From Fischerella sp. PCC 9431 (GTDB taxonomy: Bacteria > Cyanobacteriota > Cyanobacteriia > Cyanobacteriales > Nostocaceae), in NCBI RefSeq assembly GCF_000447295.1, contig NZ_KE650771.1, positions 1,662,730-1,726,729 of the forward strand: a stretch of DNA of 64,000 nt, in the 5' to 3' direction. Below are positions 1 through 8,407 of the stretch, in pieces (within the stretch, counting starts at the first letter, position 1; each line of letters begins with the position of its first letter). The notes beneath the pieces were generated by a model. That model saw nothing but the letters and a program-made list of their open reading frames with translations. It did not search any database and was not told the DNA's origin. Position numbers and translations under genes: made by a program.

Positions 1-697
1 TACGCACTTCTTGAGTGGAAGTTTGGAAAAATTTATCGACGTTAGCAAAGCGGACAATTTTATCAATCACCTTACCAACAGCTTTTTTTGCCTGTGCTTG
101 CTGTTGCTGTTCTTTTTGAAACTGAAACCTCTGCAAAGCGTATGTCAATTCAGTTGCAACTTGCGTCAGCAAATTAATTTCTGCTTCTTGCCATTGACGT
201 GTCGTTCCACATTGATGAACTGTTAATAAACCCCACAATTCATCTTCTACAAGAATCGGTACTGACACACTAGCTTTGACTTGAAATTTTTCCCACAACT
301 GGCGTTGATAGGGAGTGGGTTCTACCTGGTTTATATCTGTAATTCTGATCGGTTCTGAGTAATCTGGAGTGATATCAACACCAAATACAATGCTGGATAA
401 GTTTTCGCCAAATGCAGGTGTCCAACCAACTGTTTTAGACTCAGCCAACACTACACCTGTATCCAAACTATGCCAACGGTAAATTAAGACGCGATCGCCC
501 GTGATGATTTCTCGTACTGCTTTAGTCGTGGCTTGAAATAGTGTATCTGTATCTGTGGCTTGGCGCATCTGCTTGGCGATCACTTGCCATTTTTGTCGCC
601 AATTTTTAAATTCATGAGAAATATCTGTTGTTTCTAAGATTTCTTCTTGGTTAACGACAAAGCTGTTTTCTTGATGGTTGTCATAGGTAATTGTCAT
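1..697 (-). CDS. GAF-domain methyl-accepting chemotaxis-type receptor (5' part only)
   Basis: Open frame from an ATG at 697 running off the left edge; AAGGA about 7 bases upstream supports the start. The first ~230 residues are visible: a polar N-terminus, then a GAF domain at about residues 45-200 (DRVLIYRW, ASVSVPILVEDELWGLL), then a Gln-rich helix leading toward a likely second GAF or signalling region. The GAF resembles phytochrome/cyanobacteriochrome GAFs, but there is no Cys before the ASVxxPI strand, so canonical bilin attachment there is unlikely. It is last of the visible genes in a minus-strand run PatA-PatA-CheY-CheW-receptor, the usual order of cyanobacterial pili/phototaxis (Pil/Ptx/Hmp-type) operons, so a receptor feeding a CheA is inferred. 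The C-terminal signalling domain is outside the window. Confidence 0.8.
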   Translation of the reverse strand, partial: MTITYDNHQENSFVVNQEEILETTDISHEFKNWRQKWQVIAKQMRQATDTDTLFQATTKAVREIITGDRVLIYRWHSLDTGVVLAESKTVGWTPAFGENLSSIVFGVDITPDYSEPIRITDINQVEPTPYQRQLWEKFQVKASVSVPILVEDELWGLLTVHQCGTTRQWQEAEINLLTQVATELTYALQRFQFQKEQQQQAQAKKAVGKVIDKIVRFANVDKFFQTSTQEVR

Positions 698-805
698 AAA
701 AAAATCCTTGATTTATCTATTTATATTTGCTGTCAAAAATCTTTATTTTTCAGAGTGATATCAATTCAAAACGACCAATTATTCCTTGTTGGCTTGATCT
801 GCTTT

Positions 806-1282
806 CTAACTTCCTACCCACATCGGAGTTTGAAATATTGCTTTTGTATCCAAGCTAATTAATATTTCCTCATTGGCATCGATAAAGTATCCTTTGACAA
901 AAGGAGACATTTCTAAAGAAAATAAATGTTCATCTGGTGACTTGATAAACTCAATATCTAGATGTTCAATATCTCGAATCTCATTTACCAAAAGCCCCAA
1001 AGACTTACCTTCATACCTGAGTTTCATCACCAGTGATTTAGTATACAAATCTTCTTGTGATTCTAAAGGAGAATATCCAAACATTAAATCTAAATCAACT
1101 AGCCATAGCATCTCACCACGCCAATTGTATACACCAACAATACAATGAGGCATTTGTGGGACTCGACAAATATTTGCTAAGTCAATTGTGAAGATTTCCT
1201 GGACGTTTTCTAAGGTTATGACGCCAATATATTTATCTCTTAAAGAAAAACTTAAAAATCTTTGTTTGCTTTCTGTTTTCAT
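806..1282 (-). CDS. CheW-like coupling protein
   Basis: 158 residues forming a single CheW domain (QRFLSFSL at the start, GVYNWRGEMLWLVDL in the middle, LVNEIRDIE after it), the usual length for CheW/PilI. These cytoplasmic adaptors join a receptor to a CheA-type kinase. The start codon lies 10 bases after the stop of the CheY-like gene and the receptor begins about 110 bases downstream on the same strand, so co-transcription is likely. The PilI versus chemotaxis CheW distinction cannot be made from sequence alone; the neighbouring PatA-like genes favour the type IV pili motility variety. Confidence 0.85.
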   Translation of the reverse strand: MKTESKQRFLSFSLRDKYIGVITLENVQEIFTIDLANICRVPQMPHCIVGVYNWRGEMLWLVDLDLMFGYSPLESQEDLYTKSLVMKLRYEGKSLGLLVNEIRDIEHLDIEFIKSPDEHLFSLEMSPFVKGYFIDANEEILISLDTKAIFQTPMWVGS

Positions 1283-1292
1283 CTATCCAAAA

Positions 1293-1655
1293 TTACTTAA
1301 TTAATTGCTTGACAGTCACAACCAATTCATCTGTATCTATTGGTTTACTAAGATAAGCATCGCCACCTAACATATTGCCCCATAATTTATCAACATCACT
1401 ATTTTTTGTAGAACAAAATATAATAGGGATTTTATTAGTTGCAGGATTGTTTTTGATTTCTCGACACATTTCAAAACCACTTTTTCCTGGTAAGATAACA
1501 TCTAGAAAAATTAAATCAGGTTGAATTTGCATCAACTTTTCTTCTGCTTCTTCACTATTTTTAGCTCTAACTACTCGATATCCAGCCTGTTGTAAACAAG
1601 CACTAATCAGTTCTAAATCAGTTAATCCATCTTCCACAACAAGAACAGTATTCAT
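1293..1655 (-). CDS. CheY-like single-domain response regulator
   Basis: 120 residues if started at the ATG at 1655, giving the standard N-terminus MNTVLVVEDG. The open frame continues upstream to a TTG at 1760, but the extra 35 residues match no receiver domain, so I reject them. Receiver features: acidic pair in VVEDG, phospho-acceptor Asp in LIFLDVILPG, conserved Ser/Thr in FCSTK, and Lys in LSKPID. No output domain, so it should act by protein contact, as PilH/CheY do. It lies between a PatA-like gene (284 bases upstream) and cheW (10 bases downstream). Confidence 0.85.
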   Translation of the reverse strand: MNTVLVVEDGLTDLELISACLQQAGYRVVRAKNSEEAEEKLMQIQPDLIFLDVILPGKSGFEMCREIKNNPATNKIPIIFCSTKNSDVDKLWGNMLGGDAYLSKPIDTDELVVTVKQLIK

Positions 1656-1938
1656 AACAAAAAAGCGTTTTGTAAAGTTCTCAATTATATAAGTTAGTAG
1701 AATTGGAAGATAAATTCTTATATTCTGGCAAATTCCTACCAGAACTACAGCATAGTTCAAATATCTTCATCACCTTTCTACTTGTTTTCAATTGTGAGAG
1801 ATTTATTGTTAAATAGGTTCAGTGTCAATACGCAAAAATAAGATTATTTTTTTAATAAAATATTTTATATGGATTTAGTATTTACTGAAAAATAGACTAT
1901 GTATTGTCAACATATAAATTTCTAATTAATAGCATTGT

Positions 1939-3102
1939 TTACAAAAAAAATATTGACAAATACTTACTTATCATACTCATTACTTGATCAGCGACAATTG
2001 GTTTATTGAGAAAATCTGTAGAACCTACGGCTTTTGCACGCGCTCTGTCAAAAACACCATCACTACCCGTTAAAATAATAATCGGTGTATTAGTAAAAGC
2101 AGAAATTTTTCTTAATTGAGCGCAAATTTCATAACCATTAGTAAATGGCATCATTAAATCCAAAAAAATTAAATCTGGCTGTTTGTCAATCAAAGTTAAC
2201 AAAGCCTGTGTCGAATCTTGAATATGAATAAATTTAAAACCATTGTCTATAATAATTTTTCCCAAAATATAACCTAGTTGGGGACTATCATCTACATAGG
2301 CTATCAATATATTTCTGTGTTGTGTTATGGATATAGATACAGAATTAGTTGCGTTTTGATTTAAATTTAAATGCCAATCTGTTACTTCTTGTAGTTGAAT
2401 TTGTCTTTTATTTATATATGGTAATAAATAATTAACAATAGGTAAAATATCTTTCTTTATTTGTGTGGCGACATCACGGAAAGTATACTTACCGTTCAGC
2501 AAAGATATAAAATTTTGGTAAATATTTTGATCAACTTGGTGTTGTAGCTGTTCTGGTTGATGTAAACTTGGTGCTAAATTAGGAGAAATTGTTTCTAGAC
2601 CAGCTTTTGACCAGTTTTGCCATAACTGATATGCTTGTCGTAAAGTAATTTCTGTATTTGTAAAATTGATCGGCGCATCTAAAACAGCATCCGAACGGCG
2701 ATCGCACAATACATCAGTGTGATGTGCTTGCTGGATTATATCAAATAATATTTCTGAGACTGTATTCTCAACAATTGTATTTACTTGTGACAATTGTATT
2801 TTCTGCTTTTGATGCAATGTTCTCAGTAACTGATAATCCCAGTTATTGATCGATAGATTTTGCCAACGCCATTGGATACTTTGCAAATCTACTTGAGGAA
2901 AATGGTGAGTCTTATGTCTGCGTAAACGCCGATGGGGATGAATACCGCCAGTTCCCCAAACAATATTTCCTTGAGAAAGATAAATGCGATATTTATGATT
3001 AGAACTAGTTGTAATATCTAACGCACCACTATATTGTGTCTGATGAATCTGTAGAATTTCTAATAATAAATTCTTCAAATTCATCTGTTGAGAATGACCC
3101 AT
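1939..3102 (-). CDS. PatA-like response regulator (PATAN/DUF4388 + receiver), copy 2
   Basis: 387 residues. The N-terminal ~200 residues match the PATAN/DUF4388 region of PatA-type regulators (YSGALDITTSSN, GNIVWGTGGIHPHRRLRR); the C-terminal ~125 are a CheY-like receiver with AYVDDSPQ, phospho-Asp in LIFLDLMMPF, and FLNKPI. The inverted layout (receiver at the C-terminus) is characteristic of cyanobacterial PatA, known for heterocyst patterning, and of PatA-like proteins in phototaxis operons. AGAGGAAAG before the ATG is a good ribosome site. It is clearly paralogous to the next gene upstream (about 260 bases apart), which suggests tandem duplication. Placement beside cheY/cheW/receptor genes points to motility rather than heterocyst patterning. 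Confidence 0.85.
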   Translation of the reverse strand: MGHSQQMNLKNLLLEILQIHQTQYSGALDITTSSNHKYRIYLSQGNIVWGTGGIHPHRRLRRHKTHHFPQVDLQSIQWRWQNLSINNWDYQLLRTLHQKQKIQLSQVNTIVENTVSEILFDIIQQAHHTDVLCDRRSDAVLDAPINFTNTEITLRQAYQLWQNWSKAGLETISPNLAPSLHQPEQLQHQVDQNIYQNFISLLNGKYTFRDVATQIKKDILPIVNYLLPYINKRQIQLQEVTDWHLNLNQNATNSVSISITQHRNILIAYVDDSPQLGYILGKIIIDNGFKFIHIQDSTQALLTLIDKQPDLIFLDLMMPFTNGYEICAQLRKISAFTNTPIIILTGSDGVFDRARAKAVGSTDFLNKPIVADQVMSMISKYLSIFFL

Positions 3103-3364
3103 TTTTACTTTCCTCTAAGCATACATATAGCAATCCTATCTGATTAAATAATCTTGTTTATAGGCACAACTCCGCCTATAATATAGGCAAGTTATACTAA
3201 TTAAATCAGAAGACGATTGAAACTTAATATTATTAGCTTTATAAATGTAATTATTACAATTACTAATCAAATATATAACCGTGCAAATCCTGATTTTTAA
3301 ATCAACTTTTTCAAGTTTCAGTTCATAATTGGCAATCTATTTATTGTAGATTGATTAAGATATA

Positions 3365-4540
3365 TTATCTAGTTGTCGAGTGTAAATGTTTACGTATAAC
3401 ACTCATAATTTTTTCAACACTAATAGGTTTGGACATAAATTCTGTGGCACCGATTACCTTAGTACGAATTCTATCCAAAAGACCATCATGGCTGGTAAGA
3501 ATAATAATTGGTGTATTTGTAAAAGCGGAAATGCGACGTATTTGTGTACACATCTCATAACCGTTGATTACTGGCATCATCAAATCTAAAAATATGATCT
3601 CAGGCTTATTTTGAATCAAGTTAGGTAATGCTTGGATAGAGTCTTGAATTATAAGACATCTAAACCCATTTTTTACTAAAATTTGTTCTAGCATTTGACA
3701 AACTTGTGGACTATCATCAATACAAGCTACGAGTGGACTTTTTGGTGCAGATGATAAAGATGAATTATTTTTGCTATCAACTAGTTGCAGCATGGGTAGA
3801 TCTGCGACTTCTGTGAGTTCGATCACACCCTTGAGAATGAACGGTAGTAAAGAACGTGTAACTGGTAAAACATTTTGCTTGAGTTTAATTGCTAAATCAC
3901 GCAAAGTGTCCTTACCAGTCATAACAGATGTAAACATCTGATAGATTTGGGGGTTAACTTGTTGTTGTAATTCCTCTGGTTGGCACACCACAGGTGCTAA
4001 ATTAGGAGAAAATTTTGCTAAACCTGCTGCTGACCAAGCTTGCCATAATTGTTGTATTTCTTGCAACGCCATTTGCACATTTGTGAAACTCATTGGCGAA
4101 TCTAAAATTATTTGCTGTTGGCGTTCACAATGAATTTCACCATATTTTGCTTCTTGTATGAGATCGAATAGTAATTCGTTAATGATATTTTCGGTAATAG
4201 TGTTGACTTTTTCTCTATTGATTTTTTGTTGGGAATACAAAGTTTCTAAGATATGATAATCCCAATAATCTATTGACAAATCCATCAATTGCGATCGCAC
4301 TTGTGCAATATCAATTTGTGGATAATGTTGTTCCATTTGCCGACGCCAACGCCGAAAAGGATGCTCTCCACCCGTTGCCCACACAATCCTACCTAAACGA
4401 TAGTAGAAAGTATATGGTTTGCCATTAATATTTTTGATTTTTAATTCGCCGTTATATTGTAGTTGTATACAATGATTGAATTCCTGAATTATTTTTGAAA
4501 AACTACTTGTTTCTGCAAAATTAATCATTGTTTTATCCAT
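3365..4540 (-). CDS. PatA-like response regulator (PATAN/DUF4388 + receiver), copy 1
   Basis: 391 residues with the same architecture as its downstream neighbour: PATAN region (YNGELKIKNINGKPYTFYYR, GRIVWATGGEHPFRRWRR) and C-terminal receiver (ACIDDSPQ, IIFLDLMMPVINGYEMC, EFMSKPI). Similarity to copy 2 runs over the whole length (shared SPNLAP, QPEELQQQV, SAFTNTPIIILT), so the two are recent or constrained paralogues. It is the first gene of the run, and the 426-base gap upstream is the probable promoter region. Likely a scaffold or regulator for a type IV pilus signalling path, inferred from context. Confidence 0.85.
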   Translation of the reverse strand: MDKTMINFAETSSFSKIIQEFNHCIQLQYNGELKIKNINGKPYTFYYRLGRIVWATGGEHPFRRWRRQMEQHYPQIDIAQVRSQLMDLSIDYWDYHILETLYSQQKINREKVNTITENIINELLFDLIQEAKYGEIHCERQQQIILDSPMSFTNVQMALQEIQQLWQAWSAAGLAKFSPNLAPVVCQPEELQQQVNPQIYQMFTSVMTGKDTLRDLAIKLKQNVLPVTRSLLPFILKGVIELTEVADLPMLQLVDSKNNSSLSSAPKSPLVACIDDSPQVCQMLEQILVKNGFRCLIIQDSIQALPNLIQNKPEIIFLDLMMPVINGYEMCTQIRRISAFTNTPIIILTSHDGLLDRIRTKVIGATEFMSKPISVEKIMSVIRKHLHSTTR

Positions 4541-4967
4541 TAGCTAAATATCATTTTTTAAAATAGCTGATAACTAAATTTTGCTGACTTCATCAAAATT
4601 ATGATTAATATAAATAGTTTGCCTCGTTTGTTTTGTTTTTTTCTTAGCAAAACGATATCTAATATTTAGAGCCGATGAATGTTAGATATTATATAAAAAT
4701 TCAATAATCAATGTAAGTTATTTATCGTAAGCATTTACATCCTCTTAGTTCTAAAACACTAATATCTAGACTTTATAAAAATTTGAGCTATTTTAGGGAT
4801 TTTTGACCAATAAGTCTATTTCTTAAATCACTCTTGAAGATGAACTATATATAGTTAATACGATTGTTTATCTTATTCAATAATTTCTTACCGTAATAAC
4901 CGTAGATGTACTGTATTTTACATAACGTAAGACAACTTACCAGAAACCGTTATTATATTAAGTTTTG
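4541..4967. other. AT-rich gene-free stretch, likely promoter region of the PatA-like operon
   Basis: No credible gene. The stretch lies upstream of the chemotaxis-type run and downstream of the small cysteine-rich gene, both on the minus strand. Strongly AT-rich with several TATAAA/TATTAT-like hexamers; I cannot assign a specific promoter. Confidence 0.4.
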
Positions 4968-5201
4968 TTAAAGTTCATCGTCATCAAAAGACACACAGGC
5001 GCTTTCAGTTTCTTGCGCGCTTTGGAATGAATTGCAGAACATGACCGCAGAACAATTAATTTCTAATTCTTCTGGGTGAATGCACTCTACTATTCCTTCT
5101 ACTTTGATATGAAAAGCACAGTCACTACAGATGGTTTGACGTGGTGAGGACTGCCAAGACTCCTTACTCAACTTCTGTTTCCCGTTAATTGAGTCAAACA
5201 T
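4968..5201 (-). CDS. small cysteine-rich protein of unknown function
   Basis: 77 residues. Central region with regularly spaced cysteines: CSDC near residues 25-28, then single Cys at about 40, 50 and 56 (CIHPEE, INCSAV, FCNSF), followed by an acidic tail ending in SFDDDEL. The spacing could bind a metal, but I recognise no named family. No signal peptide or membrane segment. The gene stands alone between the PatA-like operon and a short plus-strand ORF. Confidence 0.55.
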   Translation of the reverse strand: MFDSINGKQKLSKESWQSSPRQTICSDCAFHIKVEGIVECIHPEELEINCSAVMFCNSFQSAQETESACVSFDDDEL

Positions 5202-5422
5202 CAGCCAAAACCTTTGTGATTATTAAACCCATAAAGTTTTCAATAAATACTCGTATTATGAAGGAATTTATTGTATTCTAGTCTGGCTGATCAAATTTTT
5301 TATATCAGACTTTATGAAAACTTTTTGTAGTTTCTTATAAAAATTCACAAAAAGATGACATTTGTCTGGTTAAAAATTAAGAGTCTCTTGTTCTTTTATC
5401 AATTTGTGAATTTCAAAAAAAA

Positions 5423-5668
5423 ATGGACACACAACTAATAAAAGTCATTGAAAAGCCTATTCTCAAAGAAGTAGAGAAAACAGAAGAAGCAGAAAAACAA
5501 AACTTTTCCACAGTTTCTGTTGAACTGGAAGAAGAAAATGTTGATATCAGTTATCAAGAGCCTCATTATATTCCGGTAGGTGATTATCCTGTAGCACAAT
5601 CGATTGGCAATTCAGGATGGCAAGCTTCTGATATTTGGCGCGATATTAGGATAGATAATTTCTGCTAG
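5423..5668 (+). CDS. short acidic ORF of unknown function
   Basis: 81 residues. The first half is strongly charged (Lys/Glu-rich), the second half is hydrophobic-aromatic (YQEPHYIPVGDYPVAQ, GWQASDIWRD) and the chain ends in Cys. The ribosome site is weak (A-rich). An acidic leader plus a short Trp/Tyr/Cys tail superficially resembles peptide-natural-product precursors, but no modifying enzyme lies nearby, so I assign no function. A terminator-like hairpin follows about 125 bases after the stop, which favours a real transcript. Confidence 0.4.
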   Translation: MDTQLIKVIEKPILKEVEKTEEAEKQNFSTVSVELEEENVDISYQEPHYIPVGDYPVAQSIGNSGWQASDIWRDIRIDNFC

Positions 5669-5792
5669 CGAATGGAATTGCTACAAGTCCGGGTATTCAT
5701 GGTATGCGATCGCCTGGACTAGGCTAGCAGGTATCTTTGAGAATGAAATATTTTTGAAATGCACTCAAATAAATGAAATTAATAGTGTAACG

Positions 5793-5829
5793 ACAAGGAA
5801 GACAAGCAATTTATTTGCCTTCTCCTTGT
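5793..5829 (+). terminator. terminator-like stem-loop
   Basis: Seven-base arms ACAAGGA / TCCTTGT enclosing an internal GCAA/TTGC mini-stem, then a short T-rich stretch. It lies 125 bases after the acidic ORF on the same strand. No long T run, so moderate at best. Confidence 0.35.
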
Positions 5830-6009
5830 TTGATAACTCATCACAAAATTCCTCTCTTGAAAAAATTTGATCTCTCTATCTGTCAGGATATAACTAAAAT
5901 CTATGAAATTCCTCCATTTCACACATCATTTTTTATAATTTCCTGGTAGTTAGAGAAATGAATGGAATGGAAATCAAGTAGTTTGACACTGAAATGAGGA
6001 GTGAATGAA

Positions 6010-6447
6010 ATGAAACTTAGCGACGGACTGTTAGACTCAGACAAAAAAGCTATGGTTGTAGAAGATTGCTGCAACGTGATAGAAGCACAACTTGCTTCTA
6101 AGTCAGGTATAAGTGGTATGGCTTTAAAAACAGCCTTCGCCGCTCTTAAAGGAGTTAAACCAGGATATATTCCTTATGTTGTGGAAATGATTTTGCCACA
6201 GTGCTTTGAAGCACTTGATCCCATTTGGAGTGAAGGTGTAGACAAAGGCGATCCAGTCGGACATTTGGTTGCAAGTCGCGATCGCACAGCAGACGCACTA
6301 TTGAGTGTCACCGATGAAAAAGCCAAAAATGTCAACCGTCCAATAGTGCGAGGGACTTATGAAAAGCTTCGTGGTTCTGCCAAGCAACACGTAGAAGATG
6401 CAGTACCAGACTTAGCTAAGGTAATCAATAAATACACTCAGGCATAA
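6010..6447 (+). CDS. conserved hypothetical protein (DUF6918-like)
   Basis: 145 residues from the ATG at 6010, preceded 8 bases upstream by GAGGAG; an in-frame GTG at 6001 sits inside that ribosome site and is rejected. An all-helical soluble protein starting MKLSDGLLDSDKK, with VVEDCCNVIEAQ and KPGYIPYVVEMILPQCFEAL. I recall this pattern from a family of uncharacterised proteins in cyanobacteria and actinobacteria (DUF6918), but that assignment is from memory. No signal peptide or catalytic motif. It appears monocistronic. Confidence 0.6.
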   Translation: MKLSDGLLDSDKKAMVVEDCCNVIEAQLASKSGISGMALKTAFAALKGVKPGYIPYVVEMILPQCFEALDPIWSEGVDKGDPVGHLVASRDRTADALLSVTDEKAKNVNRPIVRGTYEKLRGSAKQHVEDAVPDLAKVINKYTQA

Positions 6448-6529
6448 CCGAAAAAACAGTACCATGTCTGCAAGTAGACTACCGTTCAATCTTCCTCGGT
6501 AGTTCTACTAAGACTCTGACAACTTAAAA

Positions 6530-7000
6530 TTACTGCTCGGTAGGTAAAGTTGGGGAATTTAATGGAACTTCCTGTTGTGGATCTTGTACTACCCACTGAC
6601 ACCTTCTTTCATTAGGCTGGTTATGATTAATTGCCATCGTGAAACTACGGGATTGAACGCTGTTGTTGCGGAGATTAACAATCGCTTCTGTATAATTTCC
6701 ACCTGCAAATGCTGTCCATTGCAACGTATTAGTCGCGTTAGGCTGGTCGGGAGCAAAGCGCATTTTATACCTGACTTCCTCTAGGGAATCACCAGGGCGG
6801 ACAAAAACTAAAGCTTGAACAATATCTGCTGTCCGTTGTAGGAGATCGGCAGAAATAAAGCTACAACTGTTAGGAGTATCTCCTTTAACCAGGGCTAAGT
6901 ATGGCCGATCAATTAAAGACTCTACTTGTTGGGCTTGCGCGCCAAGCTTAAAGAAGAGAACAAATGTAACAGGTAGTATCAGAAAAACAGATTTTCTCAT
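6530..7000 (-). CDS. secreted protein of unknown function
   Basis: 156 residues with a clear signal peptide: MRKS, a hydrophobic stretch, and cleavage probably after AQA (about residue 24). The mature part is about 130 residues with two Cys (NSCSF and RRCQW) that may pair. No catalytic motif recognised and no family assigned. Convergent with the 145-residue plus-strand gene, 82 bases apart. Confidence 0.6.
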   Translation of the reverse strand: MRKSVFLILPVTFVLFFKLGAQAQQVESLIDRPYLALVKGDTPNSCSFISADLLQRTADIVQALVFVRPGDSLEEVRYKMRFAPDQPNATNTLQWTAFAGGNYTEAIVNLRNNSVQSRSFTMAINHNQPNERRCQWVVQDPQQEVPLNSPTLPTEQ

Positions 7001-7435
7001 AGTTCTGTTTAAAATATAACTAAATAGGAAGGTAAGAGAAAACTGGCTTGTAATAATACTCAGTCAAGATTGAGATAGGGAAAGTTGTTGACGCACTGGT
7101 CGCTGTGAGACAGTGAAGCGGAGAAAAATAATCCTTTAAAACTAAATTGACAATCGCTATCTTAAGCTTCTCAATGTTTCCTTGCCTCTAGCTAACGGAA
7201 GGCTGTGTGAGTAGTTTTTGCAATATTACCAATTAAGTAATAATATTAACATCACCTTATTGATGTAATTCTCTAGGCATATTTCATTTTCACTGATAAT
7301 TAAATACCTTCTACTAAGTCATCCAATAGATATTCAACAATATAGTCTTTTTAGTAGATTTTTGTACTGAATAGTAGCCATATACTCAAAACATTAATTA
7401 CTACTTAATTTCTAGAGCAAAAAAAGGAGCTTTAT
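7001..7435. other. gene-free AT-rich region
   Basis: No supported gene. It contains the upstream region of the secreted minus-strand gene and of the tiny plus-strand membrane ORF beginning at 7436. No clear promoter elements identified. Confidence 0.4.
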
Positions 7436-7507
7436 ATGCTTACTGCTGTCATTTTTTTGGCTGGTTATGCTGTAATTTCAACACTTTTTATCTCTAGTGT
7501 TGAATAA
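7436..7507 (+). CDS. putative 23-residue single-span membrane peptide
   Basis: ATG at 7436 preceded by a strong AAAAAAGGAGC ribosome site at ideal spacing, then 23 codons and TAA. The product is almost entirely hydrophobic (MLTAVIFLAGYAVIS at the start, ending SSVE), i.e. one membrane span with a short acidic tail. It fits the style of tiny cyanobacterial membrane proteins, but I could not match it to the photosystem or cytochrome b6f small subunits I know. A terminator lies downstream at 7776-7804, now separated from the ORF by a MITE. The stop codon falls inside a 17-base tandem duplication. Confidence 0.5.
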   Translation: MLTAVIFLAGYAVISTLFISSVE

Positions 7508-7530
7508 AACCAGTGTTGAATAAAACCAGT
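7497..7530 (+). repeat. 17-bp tandem duplication over the stop codon of the tiny ORF
   Basis: The unit GTGTTGAATAAAACCAG occurs twice back to back. The stop of the 23-codon ORF lies in the first unit. Confidence 0.75.
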
Positions 7531-7563
7531 ACTCTAGTTTTACGTTCTTTCCTTTTTGTATCT

Positions 7564-7752
7564 ATATCTCTAACTAACTTTTCCCGTTAAGTCTGGAAAC
7601 ATGGATATAGTAAGGGTTTCAGTCCACAAGCCTATTATCGATAAAAGACGTTTAATGAGAATAAAACAACGGAAAAATAGGACTTTTAGGATAGCACTCT
7701 TGATCGCGATCGCTGTGATAGAAAGATAACGGGAAAAGTCAGATATCTCTAA
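7564..7752. mobile_element. MITE with 10-bp target site duplication
   Basis: A 169-bp non-coding insert (7574-7742) bounded by 16-bp terminal inverted repeats, CTAACTTTTCCCGTTA on the left and the complement of CTGACTTTTCCCGTTA on the right (one mismatch), flanked by an exact 10-bp direct repeat ATATCTCTAA (7564-7573 and 7743-7752). This is the structure of a miniature inverted-repeat element; a ~10-bp duplication is compatible with IS4-like transposases. It encodes nothing and splits the tiny membrane ORF from its likely terminator. Confidence 0.75.
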
Positions 7753-7775
7753 TTGTCATTCTTACTTCTCTCTCG

Positions 7776-7804
7776 CTTCGGTTGGTTTCGCCGAGGTTTT
7801 TTTT
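7776..7804 (+). terminator. rho-independent terminator
   Basis: Six-pair stem CTTCGG / CCGAGG (one G-T pair) with a 9-base loop, followed directly by eight T. No gene ends nearby except the 23-codon ORF; removing the MITE would place the terminator about 100 bases after that stop. Confidence 0.7.
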
Positions 7805-7977
7805 GGATTGTATGCGACAGCGTAAAGATTTTTAATTTTATATTTTATTTTTTACATTTTAGATTTTTAATTGAGCGAAGCATTTACACCCTTTGTTCCA
7901 AAGGCTCAAAAATTTTACCGAACTTTAGCGGTGTATCTGCGTTCTTGTATAGTCGTTAATGTAGCTTTGGCGATTCA

Positions 7978-8304
7978 ATGAGTAACTTTCAAATCGATAT
8001 CGACTTTAGTAATGTTGATTTTTCTTCCCTTGAAACAGAAGACGATTTTCAAGCAGAGGCAAAAAAATTACTGCCGAATGCACTTATAAAGCTAGGTGAA
8101 AGTGTGGGTGAAAAGACATGGGAGGAATTACAAAAAGGGCTGAAACAGCCAGGAAATAAACTGAAATCGTCTGAACGTGAGAAGCGTAAATTTATGCAAG
8201 AAACAGGAAGAACTTATCAAAGAAATGCAAGTAGTACTCTTAAGCAAGAACTGGCAGACTACATAGTAGAGCAATTATCTCAGCATAAAAGACAATTCTC
8301 ATAA
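7978..8304 (+). CDS. hypothetical protein
   Basis: 108 residues, charged, with an acidic N-terminus (IDIDFSNVDFSSLETEDD) and a Lys/Arg-rich C-terminal half (KLKSSEREKRKF). Probably helical and soluble. No signal peptide, membrane segment or recognised motif, and a weak ribosome site. Convergent with the Nif11-like gene; a strong hairpin lies between them. Family not recognised. Confidence 0.45.
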   Translation: MSNFQIDIDFSNVDFSSLETEDDFQAEAKKLLPNALIKLGESVGEKTWEELQKGLKQPGNKLKSSEREKRKFMQETGRTYQRNASSTLKQELADYIVEQLSQHKRQFS

Positions 8305-8350
8305 AAGTGCTGAAAAGCTTAGTCAATATCCCAGGGATTGACCTTTGAAG

Positions 8351-8380
8351 CCCACACTTGCACTCATTTGTAAGTGTGGG
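8351..8380. other. stem-loop between convergent genes
   Basis: Perfect 9-bp arms CCCACACTT / AAGTGTGGG with a 12-base loop, between the 3' ends of two convergent genes. There is no T run on either strand, so it may stabilise 3' ends rather than act as a classic terminator. Confidence 0.5.
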
Positions 8381-8407
8381 AGCATATCACTCTTCCATAA
8401 TCAGGAA

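Noticed and set aside
1-697. Bilin-binding cyanobacteriochrome GAF
   Set aside because: The Cys before the ASVxxPI strand is missing; only the HQC after LWGLL remains, which is not the canonical attachment site.
1656-1760. N-terminal extension of the CheY-like gene from a TTG
   Set aside because: The 35 extra residues match no receiver; MNTVLVVEDG at 1655 is the usual start.
7753-7959. ORF of 68 codons
   Set aside because: It runs through a rho-independent terminator, has no ribosome site, and consists of low-complexity Phe/Leu codons.
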